Part shown: positions 40,926-46,036 of the stretch, piece after piece
Layout of the letters: each line of letters starts with the position of its first letter
Numbering within the stretch: position 1 is the first letter of the stretch
Source: CAXYVC01 sp964292295
Lineage (GTDB): Bacteria; Acidobacteriota; Holophagae; Holophagales; Holophagaceae
Length of the DNA: 46,036 bases
Direction of reading: 5' to 3'
Assembly: GCA_964292295.1 (NCBI GenBank)
Contig: CAXYVC010000011.1
Coordinates: 1 to 46,036 of the forward strand
Translations under genes and position numbers: made by a program
Notes under the pieces: model-generated
Databases searched by the model: none
The model's input: the letters and a program-made list of their open reading frames with translations, nothing else
Told to the model about the DNA's origin: nothing

Positions 40926-42310
40926 GCGGTAGGGATATGGCTGGAGTCGCAATCGGGATTGCTGGCGGGGCGCCGCTTTGGCCGGTGTCACAACGCTCGG
41001 AGCTGGTCCCCCTGAAACCCATGGGACTGGGGACGCCCTATCGGGAGAGCCTCACCAGCTACTTCCAGAGGCTGGCTGATTCCCATTGTGTGCCGCCACG
41101 GTTACTCGCCCGGGAGTTCGTGGTCCCCCGCCTCGGGTACAACAATCGCGTCAAGCACAATCAGGCCGACCGATTCTGGCGATCTCCGTTCTTCAACGGC
41201 ATGGGTGAAGTGCCCAGGAGTTGGACCAGGATTCTGGAGGATCTGACCTCCATGAAGGGACTCGACCGGCTCACCCTGTTGCCGCTCTATGGCAGGGTCG
41301 GTCTCCAGGGAATATCGCCGACGGGCCACAAGTGGTGTCCTCTGTGCCTCCGGGAGGGACTACAGGCGGGGGTTCCTTACGGCCAACTCCTGTGGGAGGT
41401 GGGCTGTGTGACCGCCTGCCCCCGGCACGGGACCAAACTGGTCTGCACATGCGGCTGCACCGCCCAGGACAGGCTGCCGACCTTGAAGGTGAAGTTCCTG
41501 CCCCATGTATGCCCTCATTGCGGGAAGGATCTCTCGTTGACGCCGGAAACCGAGGTCGAGCTTGCCGATCCCGAGGAATTGAGGATCGCCAGATCCGTGG
41601 CAGACCTCCTGGGAAGCGAGGCCTTTGAAAGCGGGATGGCCACCTGTGCGGCTGGAACAATTGCCGATTTTCTCAAGGCTGCAATCGAGGTCATCGGCGA
41701 AGGGAATGGGGCTCGTGTGGCCCATCTGCTATCGGTGAGCAAGGGGGGCCTGAGCGATTGGTGCAATCGGCACCATGTCCCGAGTCTTCCCCAGGCTGCG
41801 CATGTCGCTGAGACCTTCGGAGTCCCGCTCGCCCTCGTGCTTCAAGGGAGAGGGACCGAGCAGTTGGAAGGGCAGCGTCCGGCTCCACTGCTACGGCGCA
41901 TCGTTGGCGGGACCAAGAAGCGAAGGCTCTACAGCATCGACGACCTGGAGGGCCAGATGCGCTCCTTACTGGAGGCGAAGCCGCCGATCTCCGTGGTGGA
42001 TGCTGGGATCCTCCTGAACATGGCCCCCAGGGAACTCAACCGCTTGCAGCCGGAGCTCGCCCGGGCTCTCGCGGAGCGTTTCAAGACTTGGCGCCAACAG
42101 GAAACCGCCGAACGTCGGGAGGATTGCCTGAAGGTCGTTCGGGAGTTGGCCATGCAGATGGCCTACGAGGGAATCATTCCGAGCATGAAGCGCCTGGAGG
42201 CACGGCTGGAGGGGGTACTCGCCACCAGCTTCCTCTTCAAGGAGCGGGTGGCCTGCCGCCGGATCTGTCTTGAGGCCCGGCGCCTTCATCTTGATCCGAG
42301 GGTCGCCTGA
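40922..42310 (+). CDS. tniQ: TniQ/TnsD-family target-selection protein
   Basis: A 462-residue TniQ-domain protein. The N-terminal signature YRESLTSYFQRLADSHCVPPRLL is followed by zinc ligands KWCPLCL, CPRHGT, CTCGC and CPHCG (about 138-200). The C-terminal half contains a helix-turn-helix (VAHLLSVSKGGLSDWCNRHHVPSLPQAAHVAETFGV). A long C-terminal DNA-binding extension is the TnsD style of TniQ, which binds a fixed chromosomal site. It is coupled to tnsC by ATGA. Its target may be the nearby ssrA 3' end, an inference from position. Confidence 0.88.
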   Translation: MSGRDMAGVAIGIAGGAPLWPVSQRSELVPLKPMGLGTPYRESLTSYFQRLADSHCVPPRLLAREFVVPRLGYNNRVKHNQADRFWRSPFFNGMGEVPRSWTRILEDLTSMKGLDRLTLLPLYGRVGLQGISPTGHKWCPLCLREGLQAGVPYGQLLWEVGCVTACPRHGTKLVCTCGCTAQDRLPTLKVKFLPHVCPHCGKDLSLTPETEVELADPEELRIARSVADLLGSEAFESGMATCAAGTIADFLKAAIEVIGEGNGARVAHLLSVSKGGLSDWCNRHHVPSLPQAAHVAETFGVPLALVLQGRGTEQLEGQRPAPLLRRIVGGTKKRRLYSIDDLEGQMRSLLEAKPPISVVDAGILLNMAPRELNRLQPELARALAERFKTWRQQETAERREDCLKVVRELAMQMAYEGIIPSMKRLEARLEGVLATSFLFKERVACRRICLEARRLHLDPRVA

Positions 42311-42363
42311 TCAAGGTCCGGGAGAAAATTGTCGGGCACCCGGTCCCGCAGTACAGGCCATTC

Positions 42364-42612
42364 TCAGGGTTGCTTCACCTGCTCCTCGAAGGTGGTGGCC
42401 AGGTCGGAAAAGGAGACCCCCAGCGCCTGGCACCACCGCCAAACCTCCACCATGTCGAGGCGGCGTTGGCCTCTCTCACAACTGCTGACGAAGGATTGAA
42501 CCTCATCCAGCTTCTTGGCCATCTCGATCTGAGTCACACCCGCAGACTTCCGTGTGGTCCGCAGCAGTTGGACCAGAATCCGGTATTCCCTGGATGCGAG
42601 CGATTTCTCCAT
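42364..42612 (-). CDS. XRE-family transcriptional regulator
   Basis: An 82-residue single-domain helix-turn-helix protein: REYRILVQLLRTTRKSAGVTQIEMAKKL, then SFVSSCERGQRRLDMVEVWRWCQALGV. Start ATG 42612 has GGGAG upstream. It converges on tniQ and diverges from the secreted-protein gene. The dyad at 42656-42677 lies 44 bases upstream of its start, and an equal one lies in the tns leader, so it probably represses itself and transposition. Confidence 0.85.
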   Translation of the reverse strand: MEKSLASREYRILVQLLRTTRKSAGVTQIEMAKKLDEVQSFVSSCERGQRRLDMVEVWRWCQALGVSFSDLATTFEEQVKQP

Positions 42613-42655
42613 GGACTCCCTGGGGCGAGGAGTCCTACGCTAAAACCCAGATAAA

Positions 42656-42677
42656 AATATCTAAATTTTCAGATATT
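42656..42677. promoter_or_regulatory. operator-like dyad, copy 2
   Basis: AATATCT-N8-AGATATT, perfect 7-base arms, between the divergent XRE and secreted-protein genes. It matches 36728-36749 in half-sites and spacing. Confidence 0.65.
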
Positions 42678-42680
42678 CTG

Positions 42681-42708
42681 TTGCCTCCTACCATCACCCA
42701 GGAGGCAA
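42681..42708 (+). promoter_or_regulatory. hairpin sequestering a ribosome site
   Basis: TTGCCTCC (42681-42688) pairs perfectly with GGAGGCAA (42701-42708), which includes the Shine-Dalgarno sequence of the gene at 42710. When folded, it would mask the ribosome site and suggests translational control. Confidence 0.45.
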
Positions 42709-42709
42709 G

Positions 42710-43918
42710 ATGCTGGTTCGCCAAACCGCCGCGCTGGTGGTCATCGCCGCGACGGGTCCATCCGTCATTGCTTGGGATTCAGCCTACGGCCTCGAAAAGC
42801 TCCCGGTTCGGACCTTGCCCCAGGACCTCTACGGGAGGCTCGTCAAAGGTTCGGGCCTGAAAGGGCTGTCTTTCGCCTGGAAGGATGAGGACTACGACCA
42901 TTCCCTCGGTTTCGCCGTCAAGTACATCACCTTCAATCCGTCGAAGCCTCTCCCGGAGCGGTTCCAGGCTCATCTGAAGGCACGCCTTGCGGCCGTCGAG
43001 GATCGCCAGTCTCCGTACCAGCTCCAGCTCAGCGTGGTTGATGTGGGTACCTTTCCGGGGCTCTTCAGCAAGAAACCCGCTTTCGGTTACGTGGCGGTGG
43101 AGGGTTTGATCACCCTCTTCGAGAAACCGATTGCCGCCTTCATGACTTGCGAAACCAGCGGTTCGAAGGCGGAAGATGGCGGGTTCAAATTGGACTTCGC
43201 CATTGACGCCATCCTGGATTCCTTCGCCAACGAAATCATGCTCCCGGCCTCAGGCGAACGGATGATCCCTCTGGCCCACCCGTTTTTCTCGGATTTGTTG
43301 TCCAATCCTCATTTCGCCAAGAGTGAGGCTCGGCAGCGTCTCCAGGATGGCCTGGACAAGCTCGACGCCAAGGATGGATTCCGTGATCGGAAATTTGGCA
43401 TGAGCATCGAGGCTTTCTTGAAGCGATCTGCAAAACCGGATCAGAAGAAGGGACTCGTCATTCTGCAGGATCCCAAGGACGACCTGGAGATTGGGCGCGC
43501 GACAGCCAGTTCCATCAACTACGTCTTCTGGAAAGGGAGGCTCGTACGGGTCGAGATTGCCTTCAAGGGCTGGAACGGGAACGACCAAACCGCCGCGCGT
43601 GCGCACCAAGCCCTCAAGCTGCTCTACGGGAGGGGCCTGTGGAGTGCGCCGATACGTCCCTATCTGGATTCGGTCGTCGAGGTCGTCCAGGCCCGAGGTG
43701 GGGTCGGCAGAAATCCGCTTCCGGTGAACCCGATTGTCTGGCCGGGACAGCGGGTCCACATGATGCTTGATGGCCTCTTGACAGGAGAAGGGGGAACGCA
43801 CCGTCCCTCCACGGTGAGTCCCGTGCTGTTGACCCTGGACTCGGTACCGCTCGCGGAAGCCATGCGCAGGGAATTGGCTGAGCAGGACCAGCGCAAGGCC
43901 ATGAAGCCGAACATGTAG
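42710..43918 (+). CDS. hypothetical secreted protein
   Basis: A 402-residue protein not recognised. An N-terminal signal-like segment (LVRQTAALVVIAATGPSVIAWDSAYG) is followed by a soluble alpha/beta region with no obvious catalytic motif. DPKDDLEIGRATASSINYVFWKGRLVRVEIAFKGW resembles beta-sheet substrate-binding folds. It has a strong GGAGG site inside a hairpin. Three genes follow in order with 9-base and overlapping junctions, so it heads a small operon, perhaps transposon cargo. Confidence 0.55.
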   Translation: MLVRQTAALVVIAATGPSVIAWDSAYGLEKLPVRTLPQDLYGRLVKGSGLKGLSFAWKDEDYDHSLGFAVKYITFNPSKPLPERFQAHLKARLAAVEDRQSPYQLQLSVVDVGTFPGLFSKKPAFGYVAVEGLITLFEKPIAAFMTCETSGSKAEDGGFKLDFAIDAILDSFANEIMLPASGERMIPLAHPFFSDLLSNPHFAKSEARQRLQDGLDKLDAKDGFRDRKFGMSIEAFLKRSAKPDQKKGLVILQDPKDDLEIGRATASSINYVFWKGRLVRVEIAFKGWNGNDQTAARAHQALKLLYGRGLWSAPIRPYLDSVVEVVQARGGVGRNPLPVNPIVWPGQRVHMMLDGLLTGEGGTHRPSTVSPVLLTLDSVPLAEAMRRELAEQDQRKAMKPNM

Positions 43919-43927
43919 GAAGCAACC

Positions 43928-44275
43928 ATGGCCTTGATGACCTGTCCAGAATGCAAGAGAGAAGTCTCGGATCAGGCTGTGACATGCCCTGGGTGCGGCT
44001 ATCCCCTACAGGTCGTGAACCCACTGGCTATGGAGGGAGAGAGGCGCCAAGCCCAGGCCAGCCTCGTCGAACTCACCGCCAAACGCCTCAAGAAGCACTA
44101 CGCGATTGCGGGGTTCGTGTGCATCGTGGGCATGCTCCTGACCTGCGCAACCTGCGTCAGGGCAAACATCAACAACGGACCTTTCTGGCCGGTCTGGGGC
44201 TTCATCGGACTGTTGGTCGCCGGACTTCTCTACATGATGGCCATCCAGGTCCTGATCTGGTGGCATCACCGTTGA
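43928..44275 (+). CDS. zinc-ribbon membrane protein
   Basis: A 115-residue protein with an N-terminal zinc ribbon, CPECKREVSDQAVTCPGCG, and two membrane helices (AIAGFVCIVGMLLTCATCV and WPVWGFIGLLVAGLLYMMAIQVLIWW). Such small proteins are common and poorly characterised. AGGAAG precedes ATG 43928. It is 9 bases after the secreted-protein gene and overlaps the next gene by 4. Confidence 0.7.
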   Translation: MALMTCPECKREVSDQAVTCPGCGYPLQVVNPLAMEGERRQAQASLVELTAKRLKKHYAIAGFVCIVGMLLTCATCVRANINNGPFWPVWGFIGLLVAGLLYMMAIQVLIWWHHR

Positions 44276-44625
44276 ACGTCTACCCATACCCATCAGGCAT
44301 CTTTCCAATCGCCTGCGATCACTGCAGTCATGCTATTCGTAGCGCTGAGGACGGGCAGCTACTCTGGATACTGGACAAAAATGGGAACGTAATCCAGGCG
44401 GCCATAGTCCACGGATCCCTGCGCAAATCAATTTGTTGTCTCCCAGAGGGTATCGAGGCCGAATCGGTTCCCCTCTGGGAAGTCTCTGGGGTAGGGGGGC
44501 TTATCATGCTATGTGATTACCTGCGATCAGGACGATGCGAAGCCAAAGTGGTCGCTGAAACCATCATGCGTCTGCATATCCCTGGGTATGATCGATTGCG
44601 ATTCCTGAGCGGGCATCCTTTTTGA
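44272..44625 (+). CDS. small hypothetical protein
   Basis: A 117-residue protein beginning at TTG 44272, which overlaps the previous stop as TTGA. It has CDHCSHAI near its N-terminus (a possible half zinc site), then GQLLWILDKNGNVIQAAIVHGS and a helical end. It is not recognised. The coupling and protein-like composition support it, although the start is non-ATG. Confidence 0.6.
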   Translation: MNVYPYPSGIFPIACDHCSHAIRSAEDGQLLWILDKNGNVIQAAIVHGSLRKSICCLPEGIEAESVPLWEVSGVGGLIMLCDYLRSGRCEAKVVAETIMRLHIPGYDRLRFLSGHPF

Positions 44626-44639
44626 AGATGGCGGGGTCC

Positions 44640-46036
44640 AGGTGCATCCTGGTACCCACACTTAGTGAAGGACACAGGAGTGAGGCGGTAGACTGGCTGA
44701 GATGCTACCAAGCAGGAGGTTCCAGAAGACCGGATAGAGTCCCCCCAAGTGGTGTAAGAGCCGAGGCCACATAGGTTGGCCACCGGGTCCGTAAGGTGAG
44801 TTTGCCGACTTACCGACGGAGGGAGCGATGGCCATGGATAGGGTCTCGGGGCTGGAGGCCCTGAGCAAGGTGTTGGAGGAGGGGAACGGTGATTTCCTGC
44901 GGCGGGTGCTCGTGATGGGGCTCCAGGCGGTGATGGAGTCGGACGTCGCGGGGCTCTGCCAGGCCGCGCCGGGCGAGCGGACGCCCTCGCGTGAGAACCA
45001 CCGGAACGGCTACCGGGAGCGGGAGTTCCAGACGCGGCTCGGTGAACTGGTGCTGCCCATTCCGAAGCTGCGTCGGGGCAGCTACTTCCCGGCCTTTTTG
45101 GAGCCGCGCCGACGCTGGGAGCAGGCCTTTGTGAACGTGGCGGCTGAGGCCTACGTGGTGGGTGTGAGCACCCGGAAGGTCGAGGCGCTTGTGGAGGCCC
45201 TGGGCTGTCGGGGAATGTCGAAGTCCGAGGTCTCCCGACTGGCGCAGGAACTGGACGCGGAGGTGGAAGCCTTCCGGAACCGCCCGTTGGAAGGGCCCTT
45301 TCGCTACCTCTGGTTGGATGCGCTCTATCCGAAGGTCCGCGAGGGCGGCCGCGTGGTGGGGCTGGCGGTGATGGTGGCCATGGCCGTGAACGCCGAGGGA
45401 AAGCGGGAAGTCTTGGGGCTGACCGTGGCCGAGGGCGAGATGGAAAGCGCCTGGTCGTCCTTCCTGGAAAGCCTCCTCCAACGCGGGCTCTCGGGCGTCG
45501 AACTGGTCGTCTCGGACGCCCACGCCGGGCTGAAGGCGGCGGTGCGAAAGGTCCTGAACGGGGTGACCTGGCAGCGGTGTCGCGTCCACTTCATGCGCAA
45601 CGCCGCCGTCCGCCTGCCCAAGGCCGTGCAGGAGCAGGTTCTGGATCGCCTCAAGCGGGCCTTCCAGGCGTCCACGAAGGAGGAGACCCAGGCCCTGATC
45701 GCCGCCCTGGCGAGGGATACGGAGCGGAAACACCCCGGATTCGCAGCCCTGCTAGACGAGGCCGTCGAGGATGTCACCGCGTTCATGGACTTCCCGAAGG
45801 CCCACTGGCGGAAGATCCACTCGACGAACGTGCTGGAGCGGGAAAACCGGGAATTGCGCCGCCGAGCCGACGTGGTCGGCATCTTTCCCAACCGGGCCTC
45901 CGTGCTACGCCTGCTGGGCAGCCTCCTGCTCGACCAGCACGCCGAATGGGTCAGCGCCCGCATCGCCTACGTCCGGATGGAGTATCGATTCACCCCCCAG
46001 GCCACGGGTTGAGCATCGCGTTCGCCGTTCGTGAAA
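44640..46036 (+). mobile_element. IS256-family insertion sequence, right end not confirmed
   Basis: The transposase frame is complete (44828-46012), but I could not pair terminal inverted repeats; the right end may fall at or beyond the window edge. The 200-base stretch before the transposase (44626-44827) holds the left end but no other gene. Limits given are approximate. Confidence 0.5.
44828..46012 (+). CDS. IS256-family transposase
   Basis: A 394-residue Transposase_mut (IS256/MuDR type) enzyme. The DDE residues lie in WLDALY (about 161), VVSDAHAGL (about 228) and VLERENRELRRR (about 334); RNGYREREFQTRLGELVLPIPKLR and CRVHFMRN are family signatures. It is a complete, probably active frame. 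GGAGGGAG precedes ATG 44828. It cuts and pastes its own element through a circular intermediate in related elements. Confidence 0.93.
   Translation: MAMDRVSGLEALSKVLEEGNGDFLRRVLVMGLQAVMESDVAGLCQAAPGERTPSRENHRNGYREREFQTRLGELVLPIPKLRRGSYFPAFLEPRRRWEQAFVNVAAEAYVVGVSTRKVEALVEALGCRGMSKSEVSRLAQELDAEVEAFRNRPLEGPFRYLWLDALYPKVREGGRVVGLAVMVAMAVNAEGKREVLGLTVAEGEMESAWSSFLESLLQRGLSGVELVVSDAHAGLKAAVRKVLNGVTWQRCRVHFMRNAAVRLPKAVQEQVLDRLKRAFQASTKEETQALIAALARDTERKHPGFAALLDEAVEDVTAFMDFPKAHWRKIHSTNVLERENRELRRRADVVGIFPNRASVLRLLGSLLLDQHAEWVSARIAYVRMEYRFTPQATG

Larger units (their letters stand above)
36093..42677. mobile_element. Tn7-like transposon, core region
   Basis: A same-strand operon of TnsA-TnsB fusion, TnsC and TniQ with a linked XRE regulator marks a Tn7-like element. 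The left limit is tentatively the TGT at 36093. The right limit is unknown: no matching end is seen, so cargo may extend to 44625 or beyond. No CRISPR array or Cas gene is present in the window. Confidence 0.6.

Noticed and set aside
37079..42310. CRISPR-associated transposon
   Set aside because: No Cas gene, Cas12k, Cascade subunit or array is visible within 4 kb on either side; TniQ has a TnsD-like extension instead.

Overview
The window is GC-rich bacterial chromosome. My best guess is an acidobacterium of the Holophaga/Geothrix type, judged from the style of the type IV pilin, the tmRNA and the housekeeping genes; no 16S or other marker is present, so this is inference. It divides into a chromosomal backbone (about 1-20431), an integrated mobilizable island (20413-36063), and a second mobile region with a Tn7-like transposition operon, unknown cargo and an IS256-family element (about 36064-46036).

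Backbone: the 3' end of a TPR-type gene is followed by a five-gene minus-strand surface-glycan cluster (nucleotide-sugar epimerase, two family 2 glycosyltransferases, a GtrA-methyltransferase fusion, a GT-C membrane glycosyltransferase). Next come a type IV pilin with a sigma-54-like promoter and strong terminator, a membrane-anchored sulfatase/phosphotransferase-fold enzyme, a second pilin-like gene, a DUF493 gene, a histidine kinase, uvrA, an S9 peptidase, an S41 processing peptidase, guanylate kinase and ssrA (tmRNA).

Island: a tyrosine integrase (34431-35864) has inserted 15,631 bp into the 3' end of ssrA. A 20-bp direct repeat (20413-20432 and 36044-36063) marks both junctions, and paired CATCCATAC repeats near both ends look like integrase arm sites. 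The island carries a double ribbon-helix-helix-like protein, a primase-polymerase-like replication protein, a MobC-like protein and a MOBP-like relaxase with two small followers. It also carries a four-gene same-strand defence cassette: type III-like DNA methyltransferase, DEAH helicase/nuclease-like subunit, SIR2-domain protein and HerA ATPase. It is best read as an integrative mobilizable element whose payload joins modification/restriction genes to an NAD-targeting SIR2-HerA pair.

Second mobile region: immediately beyond the island's right junction lie three copies of a GGCCAAGTTATGGT-type motif that may be a Tn7-like end, an orphan Phd-type antitoxin, and a transposition operon encoding a TnsA-TnsB fusion, TnsC and TniQ. 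A small XRE regulator follows. The same dyad (AATATC-K-N8-AGATATT) lies beside the XRE gene and in the leader of the transposition operon, suggesting the regulator controls both. A three-gene cassette of unknown function (secreted protein, zinc-ribbon membrane protein, small protein) and an IS256-family transposase close the window. Two unrelated mobile elements therefore appear stacked at the ssrA 3' end.
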